64,000 bases of DNA from the NCBI GenBank assembly GCA_964526675.1, contig CAZGLY010000012.1:1-64000 (forward strand). The letters are read 5' to 3'. The notes beneath the pieces were generated by a model. The model saw only the letters and a program-made list of their open reading frames with translations, had not been told where the DNA came from and ran no database searches. Position 1 is the first letter of the stretch, and each line of letters begins with the position of its first letter. This DNA is from CAZADA01 sp964526675 (lineage in GTDB: Bacteria; Pseudomonadota; Alphaproteobacteria; Caulobacterales; Maricaulaceae). Shown here one piece after another: positions 56,287-64,000 of this stretch. A program made the position numbers and the translations under genes.

Positions 56287-57273
56287 TCACGGCAGAGCGT
56301 CGACCCATTCCGCAATGATCTCGCCGATCGCGGTGGGCTGGACCTCCTGGAGGTAGTGCAGGCCGGACCCGACGGAGACCGTCTGCATCCGTGGCAGGTC
56401 TTCGAAAAGCTGAGGCCGGGTCTTCCGTGTCCAGATCATGCCGGGATCGGCATAGAGCATCAGGACGGGAACATCCGACGCCGTGAGCCACTCGTAGTTC
56501 GCCCCAATGCGGCGGGTGTTGTCGGCCGGGGCGCCGTCGAGCGGAATCTCGCGCGGCCATTGGGCGATGGGCCGTCGGCTTTCAACGGTCGGGTAAGGCG
56601 CGCGATAGACGCCCATCTCCTCATCCGTCAGGTCGCGGCCCGACATCATCGGCAGGAGTTTCTCGACGAAGTAGTTGTCGACCGCGAGAATTTTCCGCCC
56701 GTCCTCTGGATCTCGAAAGCGACCGAACAGATAGCGCGTGGCGAAGTCGGTATCGCCCAAGGACATGGGTCCAAGCACGGCTTCAAAGTGCGCGATGCCG
56801 CGCACATTGTCGTCATGGCGCGCGGCGTAGTCCAGTCCGACGCCGCCGCCCCAGTCATGGAGCACAAGCACCACGTCGTTCAGGTCCATCGCGTCGATGA
56901 AGGCGGCGAAATACGCGGCGTGATCCGAGAACCGATAGGCGATGTCGGGCTTGTCGCTGCGCCCCATGCCGATCAAGTCCACGGCGATCACGCGTCCGGA
57001 ACTCTCCAGGTGGGGGATCACATTGCGCCACAGATACGCGCTTGTCGGGTTCCCGTGGACGAGGACGATCGGCCGTCCGTTCGGGTCGCCCGCCTCCACA
57101 TAGGCCATTTCGCCGCCAAGCACCTCGATCGTCCGGTACTCATAGGCGAACTCAGAGCTGATGTTCGCTTCGACGTTCTTCGCTTTGGGCGCCAGCGCCG
57201 GCAGCGCCGACAGGCACCCCGAAGCCATCAGCGCAATCGCGCCCGCAAGTGTGAACCTGCTTCGTAAGGACAT
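56287..57273 (-). CDS. haloalkane-dehalogenase-like alpha/beta hydrolase lipoprotein
   Basis: 328 residues. The signal ends in a lipobox (LMASGC, Cys20). The hydrolase core has VLVHGNPTSAYLWRN with halide-type Asn75, nucleophile Asp140 followed by Trp141 (VLHDWGGG), acid Glu164 (HFEAVLGP) and His306 (GSGLHYLQE). These are the residues of haloalkane dehalogenases of the DhaA group. Membrane anchoring outside the cytoplasm is unusual for them. It is divergent from a LysR gene. The ATG at 57273 has GAGGCGG upstream. Confidence 0.87.
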   Translation of the reverse strand: MSLRSRFTLAGAIALMASGCLSALPALAPKAKNVEANISSEFAYEYRTIEVLGGEMAYVEAGDPNGRPIVLVHGNPTSAYLWRNVIPHLESSGRVIAVDLIGMGRSDKPDIAYRFSDHAAYFAAFIDAMDLNDVVLVLHDWGGGVGLDYAARHDDNVRGIAHFEAVLGPMSLGDTDFATRYLFGRFRDPEDGRKILAVDNYFVEKLLPMMSGRDLTDEEMGVYRAPYPTVESRRPIAQWPREIPLDGAPADNTRRIGANYEWLTASDVPVLMLYADPGMIWTRKTRPQLFEDLPRMQTVSVGSGLHYLQEVQPTAIGEIIAEWVDALP

Positions 57274-57361
57274 GGTCCGCCTCACCTGTTCCGCTTTCTG
57301 GTCAACTCCTCCGCACGACATGGGTGTGGCGAAACTGGTCAGAAGGTGCGATATCCGATCA

Positions 57362-58237
57362 ATGAATGTTCATAATTCGACAGCCGCCTTCGATTGGGAC
57401 GACGTGCGGATCTTTCTCGCCGCGTATCGCAGCGGCGCGCTGGTCGGCGCGGCCCAACAGCTCGGCGTCAGCCATTCCACGGTGCGCCGGCGTTTGGCGG
57501 GGTTGGAGGCGGCGTTGGGCGCGAGGCTCTTCACCGCGACCTCAACCGGTCTTCTCCCGACGGAGGCCGGGGAGGACGCCTTCGCCAAGGCGGAGCGGCT
57601 GGAGGCCGCCGCCACGGCGTTCAGCAGTCAGATCGCTGGCGATGCGCGCGAACTGCACGGATCTTTGGTGATCACCACCGTTGACGGTCTCGCGGAATAC
57701 CTGGCCCCAACGATTGCGCGCTTCGCCCAACGCCATCCGCACGTGCTGATCACGCTCATCACGGACAACCGGACGCTCGATTTGGCGCGCCGGGAAGCGG
57801 ACCTCGCCGTGCGGCTGACGAACGCGCCCGATGAACGGCTGTTCGGACGAAAGATCGGGACGGTGGCCTACGCCCCCTTCGCGGCGGCGTCGCTCATCGC
57901 GCGGTGTGGACGGGATGTCTCGCGGCTGCCGTGGATTCTCTACGACGAAGCCGCTCAAGCCGTGGAGAGCGAACGGTGGTACGCCGAACAATCAGCCGGC
58001 CGCGCCCCGATCGCCCGGGTGTCCCAAGCCATGGCCATGCTCTCGCTCGCGAGAGCCGGGCTGGGCGGCGCGGTGCTCCCGACGCCGCTGGCGACCTCGG
58101 CCGGCCTTGTCGCGTTGGACGGCCCGATTGCTGGGTTCGAAACGGAGCTTTGGTGTTTGTGTCACAACGACCAGCGTCACGCGTCGCGCATTCGGAGCTT
58201 TATGGAGGAGCTGGTCGCGCACGGGATCGATTTCTGA
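57362..58237 (+). CDS. LysR family transcriptional regulator
   Basis: 291 residues. The helix-turn-helix (SGALVGAAQQLGVSHSTVRRRLAGLEAALGARLF) and effector domain are standard. It is divergent from the dehalogenase-like gene (88 nt apart), the usual place for a LysR that controls its neighbour. The ATG at 57362 gives a normal-length protein, but its nearest Shine-Dalgarno-like AGAAGG is rather far (about 15 nt). Confidence 0.9.
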   Translation: MNVHNSTAAFDWDDVRIFLAAYRSGALVGAAQQLGVSHSTVRRRLAGLEAALGARLFTATSTGLLPTEAGEDAFAKAERLEAAATAFSSQIAGDARELHGSLVITTVDGLAEYLAPTIARFAQRHPHVLITLITDNRTLDLARREADLAVRLTNAPDERLFGRKIGTVAYAPFAAASLIARCGRDVSRLPWILYDEAAQAVESERWYAEQSAGRAPIARVSQAMAMLSLARAGLGGAVLPTPLATSAGLVALDGPIAGFETELWCLCHNDQRHASRIRSFMEELVAHGIDF

Positions 58238-58262
58238 CGGGGCTTTCGCCGACAGGAGCCGG

Positions 58263-58751
58263 TTAGGCCTGCGCGTCGGGCTTCGCCGGCGGTGACGCGC
58301 TGACCGCCGACAGCCAGGCCCGTTCATGCGGCCAGTCGAAGTCCGCCATGAGCGCGGTCGTTTCGGCCTGAGCTTGTCGCCAGAGGGGCACGGCCTCCTG
58401 GAAGGTTTGACGCCCGCGCGCGGTGATCGTGACGTGCTTTTTGCGGCCGTCCTGAGGGTCGGGCGTGTAGGCGATCCAGCCTTTGCGCTCCATCGCCCGG
58501 GTGTTGCGGTTCAAGGTGCTGACGTCCATTCCGAAGAACTCAGCGAACGCCAATTGCGGCATGGACGTGCGATGGGTCAGCGCCGCCAGCGCGGTGAACT
58601 GAAAACACTTCATCCCCAGCGGACGCAACGCGTCCTCGTATCGCCGGGTGACGATGCGCGTTGCGCGCCGCAAGTTGAACATCACGCAGTCCTGGCGGAA
58701 GGAGGGCGGCGGAGCGTCGTTCTGATGGGCTGCGTCGTCTTTGTGCGTCAC
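58263..58751 (-). CDS. MarR family transcriptional regulator
   Basis: 162 residues. The winged-helix core is clear: FNLRRATRIVTRRYEDALRPLGMKCFQFTALAAL, then FFGMDVSTLNRNTRAMERKGWIAYTPDPQDGRKKHVTITARGR. The GTG at 58751 has GAGG eight nt upstream and is preferred to the ATG at 58823, which has none. It is divergent from the MipA/OmpV-type gene; overlapping promoters with palindromes lie between. Confidence 0.88.
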   Translation of the reverse strand: MTHKDDAAHQNDAPPPSFRQDCVMFNLRRATRIVTRRYEDALRPLGMKCFQFTALAALTHRTSMPQLAFAEFFGMDVSTLNRNTRAMERKGWIAYTPDPQDGRKKHVTITARGRQTFQEAVPLWRQAQAETTALMADFDWPHERAWLSAVSASPPAKPDAQA

Positions 58752-59068
58752 CCGCGGTTCCTCATGCTGTTCTTGCCGCTCCGGCGATGAGGCGCCGCCC
58801 TCGCCGCCATCGGATGTCCCCATCGTTGCATGGTCGCCCGCGCGCCGCGCCCCGTGATGACGCCGAGCGCAAAAAAAGATCTGCGCGCATTTGACTTTCA
58901 TGTATATGCAATTAGATCGCGATCGCAAGCCAGCGCACGAGACGACGCCGTCAGCGGGCGGACGTTTCTCCGACGCGCGTTGACGAAATGGGGCGGGGCG
59001 TTTGCCGACGGCCGCAGCGGCGGGCGGCGCGCTCAGCAGCCCGTGTTTATCTTTGGGGAGCTCAACCG
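58752..59068. other. 317-bp divergent intergenic region (MarR / MipA-OmpV)
   Basis: No gene is seen. The middle holds the overlapping promoters and palindromes at 58891-58928; the MipA-side leader of about 150 nt has no recognised structure. Confidence 0.6.
58891..58928. promoter_or_regulatory. overlapping divergent promoters with MarR-like dyads
   Basis: Plus strand: TTGACT (58891-58896), 16 bp, TAGATC (58913-58918), toward mipA. Minus strand: TTGCGA (58928-58923), 16 bp, TATACA (58906-58901), toward marR. The perfect palindrome GATCGCGATC (58915-58924) and the near-palindrome CATGTATATG (58900-58909) overlap both. A bound MarR dimer could block both genes. Confidence 0.5.
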
Positions 59069-59896
59069 ATGACATCGCTATCACCGTCCGCGCGCCGCTT
59101 CTGTGGCGGCGGCCTGGCCATCGCCGCCGCAGGATGCGCGCTCGCGACGGCCGCCCACGCGCAAGACGCTCCAAACGCGCCGCCGTCATTTGTCGTGGGC
59201 GGCGTGGCCGCGTTGCCTGAGTTTGAAGGGTCAGAAGATGTGCAGATCGTGCCGTTGGTGGCGGCCAACTTCAACGCGTTCGGAGCTCGCGTTGAGGTTG
59301 AGGGGATTCAGGGCGTAACCGTCGATCTGGTGCGCCACCCGATTTGGCGGGCGGGCCCGGCGTTCGGGGCCGCGCTCCCGCGCAACGACGACGCCACGAA
59401 CGACACCATCGCGCTTCTCCCCGAAGTTGGGTTTTCCGCGGAGGTCGGCGGTTTCGTGGGCTTTGAGACGCCGGTCGCGGGCCTGCCCGAGGGGCGGGTG
59501 TCGGGTGATGTCAGCGTGCGCCAAGACGTGGCTGGCGGTCACGAAGGCTTGGTCGTGAGGACGGACCTCGATTACTTCTTTGCGGTCAATCGCGTTCTTC
59601 GCTTTTCTGTCGGCGCGAACGCGACGTATGCGGATCAGAACTATTACGACTCGTTTTTCACGGTGACGCCCGAAGCGTCCGTGGCCTCCGGCCTCGCGGC
59701 GTTTGAGGCGGAGTCCGGCCTGAAGGACGTCGGGGCGGAAGGCGTCATGATCCTGTCTTTCCACCCGAGATACGCCGTGTTCTTCCGCGGCGCGTACAAT
59801 CGGCTGCTCGCCGACGCCGCCGACAGCCCGATTGTGGATGTCGCCGGCGATCCCAATCAGATCTTTCTCGGGGGCGGCCTCTTCTACAGTTTTTAA
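59069..59896 (+). CDS. MipA/OmpV family outer-membrane protein
   Basis: 275 residues. The signal peptide is about 1-31 (LAIAAAGCALATAAHAQ). The barrel has FVVGGVAALPEFEGSEDVQIVPLVAANF, LLPEVGFSAEVGGFVGFE and a closing IFLGGGLFYSF with terminal Phe. Family members are outer-membrane barrels, some acting as scaffolds for peptidoglycan enzymes. The ATG at 59069 follows GGGGAG by 8 nt. Probably controlled by the divergent MarR. Confidence 0.9.
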   Translation: MTSLSPSARRFCGGGLAIAAAGCALATAAHAQDAPNAPPSFVVGGVAALPEFEGSEDVQIVPLVAANFNAFGARVEVEGIQGVTVDLVRHPIWRAGPAFGAALPRNDDATNDTIALLPEVGFSAEVGGFVGFETPVAGLPEGRVSGDVSVRQDVAGGHEGLVVRTDLDYFFAVNRVLRFSVGANATYADQNYYDSFFTVTPEASVASGLAAFEAESGLKDVGAEGVMILSFHPRYAVFFRGAYNRLLADAADSPIVDVAGDPNQIFLGGGLFYSF

Positions 59897-60037
59897 GAGG
59901 GGGCGACACGCGCTCTCCAGACGCCGTGGGGCCAGGTCGCGCGCGATCGTCACGCCGGCCTGCGCCCATGGCGCACATGCCGAGATTGCGTTTCGGAGCG
60001 CGCGGGTGAACACTCCCGCGCACGTCGAACGAGCCCC

Positions 60038-60064
60038 CTGTCCAATGATCTCTGTCCAATGATC
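60038..60064 (+). repeat. 13-bp direct repeat carrying duplicated start codons
   Basis: CTGTCCAATGATC occurs at 60038-60050 and 60052-60064. Each copy contains an ATG. The first opens a five-codon frame (MISVQ) whose TGA overlaps the second ATG, the GST start. Confidence 0.85.
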
Positions 60065-60676
60065 ACTCTGCACCATTTGCGCGTCGGCCGCTCCGTGTTC
60101 ACGGCGTGGTTGCTGGAAGAACTCGGCCTCCCGTACGAGCTAAAGATCTACATCCGAGACGAGAACCGGCGCGCGCCGCCGGAGCTGAAGGCCGCGCACC
60201 CCCTCGGCAAATCCCCCGTGATCGAGGACGGCGGCCTGGTCATCAGCGAGTCCGGCGCGATTGCGGCGTACCTGATTGACCGCTACGCGCCGCAGAGCCC
60301 GCTTGGTCCGGGCTCCGACGACATCGCGGCGCGCACGCGGTGGACCCAGTGGCTGCACTATCCGGAAGGCTCAGCGTTCGCGCCGTTGTTGCTCCGACTG
60401 CTGATGAAGAGCGCTCCCGAGGCGCCGCCGGCGCTGCTGGATGCGTTCGCCAGCGGCGAGATCGCGCTGCATCTCGCCTACATCCGCGACCAGCTGGGCG
60501 AGCAGCCGTTCCTCCTCGGCGATGCGCTGAAGGCTCCCGATATTGGCGTGAGCTACGTTGTTCAGCTGGCGGGTTACCTGGGCGAGTTGGATCCTTATCC
60601 GACGCTGAAGGCTTATCTGGACCGCAATCTGGCGCGGCCGGCGTTCCAGCGGGCCCTGGAAAAGACCGGGGGCTGA
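60059..60676 (+). CDS. glutathione S-transferase family protein
   Basis: 205 residues. The thioredoxin-like N-domain has LHHLRVGRSVFTAWLLEELGLPYELK with the catalytic region at Ser/Arg 11-12, and GKSPVIEDGGLVISESGAIAAYL for glutathione. The C-domain is helical (EGSAFAPLLLRLLMK, FLLGDALKAPDIGVSYV). Similar to bacterial GST3-like proteins. The start is the second ATG of a duplicated 13-bp unit; no strong Shine-Dalgarno is present. Confidence 0.92.
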   Translation: MITLHHLRVGRSVFTAWLLEELGLPYELKIYIRDENRRAPPELKAAHPLGKSPVIEDGGLVISESGAIAAYLIDRYAPQSPLGPGSDDIAARTRWTQWLHYPEGSAFAPLLLRLLMKSAPEAPPALLDAFASGEIALHLAYIRDQLGEQPFLLGDALKAPDIGVSYVVQLAGYLGELDPYPTLKAYLDRNLARPAFQRALEKTGG

Positions 60677-60962
60677 CAAAACCGGGCGCGCCACGACGCG
60701 GACGCCCAAGAGGGGGCTGGCGGCTGCGGCGGTCGCAACAACGGACGTCGCCGACGGGCTGGGCCTGGGCTACGGGCGCCGTCGCTGACAACGCCCTTTC
60801 GAGAAACGACCCAATGGCTCACAGTGGTCACGGGATCCCCCGCCGCGGAGGCGCACGCCAGACGCGTCGTCAGGTTAGGCCCTCGCACGGCCGGCCGGGG
60901 ACGCGCGCCGCGGCGGTGCTCCGCCAACGCGGTTTCGCGGGCGCTATGGCATGGAGTGAACG

Positions 60963-61340
60963 ATGGCGCGCGGCGTCGGTTGTTTGATTGTGGCGATGAT
61001 TGTCTTGGCGGCCTGCACAGCCGCACCGCAGCTGTCGTCGGAGGAGTCGCTGTTTCCGGCTTCGCCCCTTGAGGAACCGCGGTTCGAAAGGGGCCAGCGC
61101 ATGGCCTCGCGGCTGTGCGCCAGCTGTCACGCCGTCGGAACGTCGGGGGACAGCCACGAAGAGCGCGCGCCGCCGCTGCGGCTGCTGGCTGAGCGGTATC
61201 CCGGCGCGCTCTTGGACGACGGCTTTCGGCAACGCATGCGGGTCGGGCACCCCGCCATGCCGGACTTCCGGTTCAGCGATGAGGAAGTTGACGCGCTGCT
61301 GGAGTACATCCTCGCGATACAAGAACGCCAAGGGGCCTGA
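60963..61340 (+). CDS. c-type cytochrome lipoprotein
   Basis: 125 residues. The lipobox is LAAC (Cys18). The haem site is CASCH at 52-56 and the distal Met99 lies in GHPAMPDF, with a closing DALLEYILAIQ. A small class I cytochrome c tethered to a membrane, probably in the periplasm, serving electron transfer with an unknown partner. The ATG at 60963 follows GGAG. Confidence 0.93.
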   Translation: MARGVGCLIVAMIVLAACTAAPQLSSEESLFPASPLEEPRFERGQRMASRLCASCHAVGTSGDSHEERAPPLRLLAERYPGALLDDGFRQRMRVGHPAMPDFRFSDEEVDALLEYILAIQERQGA

Positions 61341-61450
61341 GGCCGCAGGGGTGTCGCGGATCGCCGCGGGGTCCGCGGCCGGGGCGGACGTCCCGCGCCG
61401 ACGACAAAGGACGCATCGTCCGCCCGTCAGTCATCCCAGGCGCCCGTCCG

Positions 61451-62425
61451 TTACGTGATCGGCGACACATAGCCCGGCGGTTTTACCGTCACGACCGAAC
61501 ACGAGACCCGGTTGAGCAGGTCCTCCGCTGTGTTGCCGATGAAAAACCCCGGAACGCCCGTGCGGGCGATCGTGCCGAGCACCAGAACGCCCGCCCGGGT
61601 GCGCTCCACGTGATTGGGGATCGCTTCGCGCGGCGCGCCCTGGAGCAGCCGTTGGACGGTCCGCGGCGGACGCGGCGCGTCGCGAAGCGCCGCCTCGGTC
61701 AGCGCGTGGAGGGCTCGCTTGTTCGTGTCTTCAATGTCGCGACGATAACGCTTGGCGTCACTGTCGGTCGGCGCCCAGCGCGCCACAAGATCCTCCCCCG
61801 GCGCGTCCCAGACGTGAATGACCTCCAAGGTCGCGTTCTCGAACGCCGCGACCGTGGCGGCCGTCGTCACGATGACGCGGTTGAGGGCCGCTTGGGTCTC
61901 CGGCTCTCCGGCGGAGGCCGTGTCGACGTCCACGGCCGCCAAGACAGACCGTATCGGCCGGCGTCGTCCGGGCAGCCGCAGCCATACGGCGGCGGGGCAT
62001 TTGCGCAGCAAGTGTTGATCCGTGCTCGCGAAGATAAACGGACGCAGTCCCGGGATTCTCTCGGCGGTTTTGACGATCAACACGTCGGGGTGTCCGGACA
62101 CGGCGCGGATGATTTCCATAAAGGTCTTGCCGACGGCGATCTGCACGTCGGGGGTCGCCGTGGCGCGGACCTCCTCCGCGAGCGCGGCGACGTCCTGGCG
62201 GCGCGCGTCGGTCAACCGGGCGACGATGTCCTCCGTCGTGACGCCGGCGGCGCGCGCCAAGCGCGCCAAATCCGGCGGCGGCTCGACGACGGACAGCAAC
62301 GTGAGCCTCGCGCCCGTGTCAGCGGCCAAGGACGCTGCGTGCGCCACGGTCGGCGCGTCGTCGCGATCGCCGCGGACGGGAACGACGATGCTCGTAAACG
62401 GTGCAGGGTGTGGGGGCGTCGCCAT
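61451..62425 (-). CDS. universal stress protein with two Usp domains
   Basis: 324 residues. Two UspA-type units are visible: FTSIVVPVRGDRDD at the start of the first, with KCPAAVWLRLP closing it; SVLAAVDVDTA opening the second, with VLGTIARTGVPGFFIGNTAEDLLNRVSCSVVTVKPPG closing it. The GTx2RxGxxGxxxG nucleotide-type loop is only in the second unit. The start overlaps the antiporter stop by 1 nt (TGATG), so it may modulate that transporter. Confidence 0.93.
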   Translation of the reverse strand: MATPPHPAPFTSIVVPVRGDRDDAPTVAHAASLAADTGARLTLLSVVEPPPDLARLARAAGVTTEDIVARLTDARRQDVAALAEEVRATATPDVQIAVGKTFMEIIRAVSGHPDVLIVKTAERIPGLRPFIFASTDQHLLRKCPAAVWLRLPGRRRPIRSVLAAVDVDTASAGEPETQAALNRVIVTTAATVAAFENATLEVIHVWDAPGEDLVARWAPTDSDAKRYRRDIEDTNKRALHALTEAALRDAPRPPRTVQRLLQGAPREAIPNHVERTRAGVLVLGTIARTGVPGFFIGNTAEDLLNRVSCSVVTVKPPGYVSPIT

Positions 62426-64000
62426 CAGTCGAGGTCTCTTTGGCCTTGAGGGTCGGTCAGATCCAGTGTCGGGGCGCCGGCGCCATCGGCAATCAAATCC
62501 GCGGCCTTCACCGCGGCGTCCCTGTAGGGCGAGAGGACAAGATCCGCGCCGAGTTCAGCGATGGCGCCGCTGCTGACTTCGCCGTGCGCCGCGATCGCCA
62601 CCCGCCCTCGATAGTCGAGTCCTTTCAACGTTCGGACCAACACACGGCGCGGATCATCGCCGCTGAGACCGGGATCATGCTCGGGCATCGCGGAGACGAC
62701 CCAACGCGCCGTCGCGAGCGGCAAGTGCGCCAGGAACTCGGGATCGCTGGCGTCCCCATAAAGAGCGTGAAGGCCATGCGTGTGCGCGTGCTTCACCACC
62801 ACGGGGTTGAAGTCGACGGCCAGCACGGCGAGCCCTCGCGCGGTCAGGCTTTGCGCAACCGCCAAGCCGTACCGGCCGACGCCGAAAACGAGAACGTCCG
62901 TCGCGCCGGCGCGCGCGTCCTGGTCGTCTTCGGCGTCGGCGCGCCGGCGTCCCGGGAGGCGCTTCAGCGCGGGCTCGGCCAGTTCATAGAGGTGGTGGGA
63001 GTAGGTGATCTTGTAGGTGGAGGCGGCGATGGTTATCTGGACGACCAACGTGAGCAAGCCCAGCGCGTCTTCCGCGTCGTGGGCGTTCGACACGCACATC
63101 GCCATAAAGATCAGTGAAAACTCGCTGATTTGGGCGACCGTCAGTCCGGCCAAAAACCCCGTGCGATGATCGTAGCCCATCGCGCTCATGATGATGAGCA
63201 CGATCAGGGGATTGCCGACCAGAACAAAGACGGAAAAAACCAACGCCGGGCCGACGCTGGCGCCAAGCACCGACAAGTCCAGCGCAGACCCAAGCGCGAT
63301 GAAGAAAAACAAGAGCAAGAAGTCGCGCAGTGACGCAAGCCGCGCCGCGATCGCCTCGCGATACGGCGTGGACGCGAGCGACACGCCCGCGAGCAAACCG
63401 CCCAATTCTTTGCCAAAACCCAAATAATGCCCGAGCGCGGCTAAGAGCGCCGCCCATCCGATCGAAAACGACACCAAAAGCTCCGGCGCGCGCGCCAGAC
63501 GCTCCACCAAGGGCGTCGCCATGGTGCGAATGAAGATGGCGACGGCGGCCAGCATGCCGGCCCCGTAGGCGGCCACACGCCAGATGGCCGTCGCGCCGCC
63601 GCCGGATTCCGCGCCGAGCCCAAGACCGGAGAGGGCGATCATGGCGATGACGACCACGATGTCCTGCACGATGAGGAAGCCCAGCGCGATGCGGCCGTGC
63701 AGCGAGTCGATCTCGCGTTTGTCCGAGAGAAGTTTGACGATGATGATGGTCGAGGAGAAGGTCAACGCGACCGCCACATAAATGGCCGTGGTGAGGTCAA
63801 GGTCAAGCGCAAGGCCGATCAACAAACCGAAGACCGTCGTGAACGCGACCTGGCCGAGGCCCGTGGTGAGCGCCACCGGTCCCAACGCGCGCACCAGTTT
63901 CAGGTCAAGCTTGAGACCAACCAAAAACAAGAGCAGGGCGATGCCCAGCTCCGCCAGCAAATCGATGTGTTCGTCGGAGCGGGCGATGTCCAGCACCGAC
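62425..64000 (-). CDS. Kef-type cation:proton antiporter with TrkA-N domain, partial
   Basis: The window holds the last 525 or so residues; the 5' end lies beyond 64000. About eleven membrane helices form a CPA2-type antiporter (ELGIALLLFLVGLKLDLK, TFSSTIIIVKLLSDKREIDS, GRIALGFLIVQDIVVVIAMIAL). A C-terminal RCK/TrkA-N Rossmann part follows (VLVFGVGRYGLAVAQSLTARGLAVLAVDFNP). Such proteins exchange K+ or Na+ for protons. It is followed by a coupled universal-stress-protein gene. Confidence 0.92.
   Translation of the reverse strand, partial: SVLDIARSDEHIDLLAELGIALLLFLVGLKLDLKLVRALGPVALTTGLGQVAFTTVFGLLIGLALDLDLTTAIYVAVALTFSSTIIIVKLLSDKREIDSLHGRIALGFLIVQDIVVVIAMIALSGLGLGAESGGGATAIWRVAAYGAGMLAAVAIFIRTMATPLVERLARAPELLVSFSIGWAALLAALGHYLGFGKELGGLLAGVSLASTPYREAIAARLASLRDFLLLFFFIALGSALDLSVLGASVGPALVFSVFVLVGNPLIVLIIMSAMGYDHRTGFLAGLTVAQISEFSLIFMAMCVSNAHDAEDALGLLTLVVQITIAASTYKITYSHHLYELAEPALKRLPGRRRADAEDDQDARAGATDVLVFGVGRYGLAVAQSLTARGLAVLAVDFNPVVVKHAHTHGLHALYGDASDPEFLAHLPLATARWVVSAMPEHDPGLSGDDPRRVLVRTLKGLDYRGRVAIAAHGEVSSGAIAELGADLVLSPYRDAAVKAADLIADGAGAPTLDLTDPQGQRDLD

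Noticed and set aside
60677..60962. 286-bp gap between GST and the cytochrome gene as a possible RNA or gene locus
   Set aside because: No coding pattern, strong hairpin or promoter could be supported.

Overview
The window is about 64 kb of GC-rich, densely coding chromosomal DNA from an alphaproteobacterium, most likely of the Caulobacterales/Hyphomonadaceae/Parvularculaceae type. That placement rests on a divK-pleD pair (cell-cycle response regulator plus diguanylate cyclase), a carB-greA run, a pyrB-pyrC'-plsY-dprA / topA / rnr run with 4-nt start/stop overlaps, and a DinB with an N-terminal zinc finger. No IS element, prophage, CRISPR array or plasmid function was seen. Two 100-N assembly gaps (46841-46940 and 48882-48981) mark a draft or metagenome-derived assembly; the second is flanked by the same 55 bp on both sides and is probably an artefact.

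Layout. 0-2 kb: tRNA-Ala, a YggT membrane protein and a degenerate receiver protein. 2-10 kb: stress and redox genes (DUF2147, dps, LysR, an aldo/keto reductase with its TetR regulator and operator, trxB, a 2-Cys peroxiredoxin). 8-13.4 kb: a carB-greA-ELM1-DUF442 minus-strand run. 13.6-15.3 kb: an unrecognised membrane protein and a single-domain response regulator. 15.4-23.7 kb: a glycan or small-molecule cluster (glycosyltransferase, epimerase with an altered active site, DegT aminotransferase, stand-alone acyl carrier protein, SAM methyltransferase, NeuD-like acyltransferase, luciferase-like monooxygenase, 2OG-Fe(II) oxygenase). 23.7-28 kb: dinB, divK, pleD, rpmG, a DUF2270 membrane protein. 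28-40 kb: housekeeping (Nudix, rnr, topA, dprA, plsY, pyrC', pyrB, AEC transporter, ruvX, gatC). 40-44.6 kb: arginine/agmatine genes astB and speB, an atypical Nramp transporter and a DUF1993 protein. 44.9-54.6 kb: an accessory-looking block bracketed by two paralogous LysR regulators, with a CDGSH-ferredoxin-CDGSH protein, three coupled or closely spaced exported proteins, a DcaP-like porin, and a coupled GCS2-type ligase / AstE-like deacylase pair. 54.6-64 kb: exported S8 protease, haloalkane-dehalogenase-like lipoprotein with a divergent LysR, MarR with divergent MipA/OmpV, GST, c-type cytochrome lipoprotein, a universal stress protein and a Kef-type antiporter cut by the window end.

How the genes work together. 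TrxB and the peroxiredoxin probably form one peroxide-reduction chain, with Dps adding iron and DNA protection. PyrB with its metal-site-less PyrC' probably forms a dihydroorotase-like/ATCase complex. DivK and PleD link cell-cycle phosphorelay to c-di-GMP. The best candidates for undescribed biology are the 15.4-23.7 kb cluster (aminosugar chemistry combined with a carrier protein and two oxygenase families), the exported three-gene run at 46.5-49.3 kb, and the ligase/deacylase pair at 52.1-54.6 kb.
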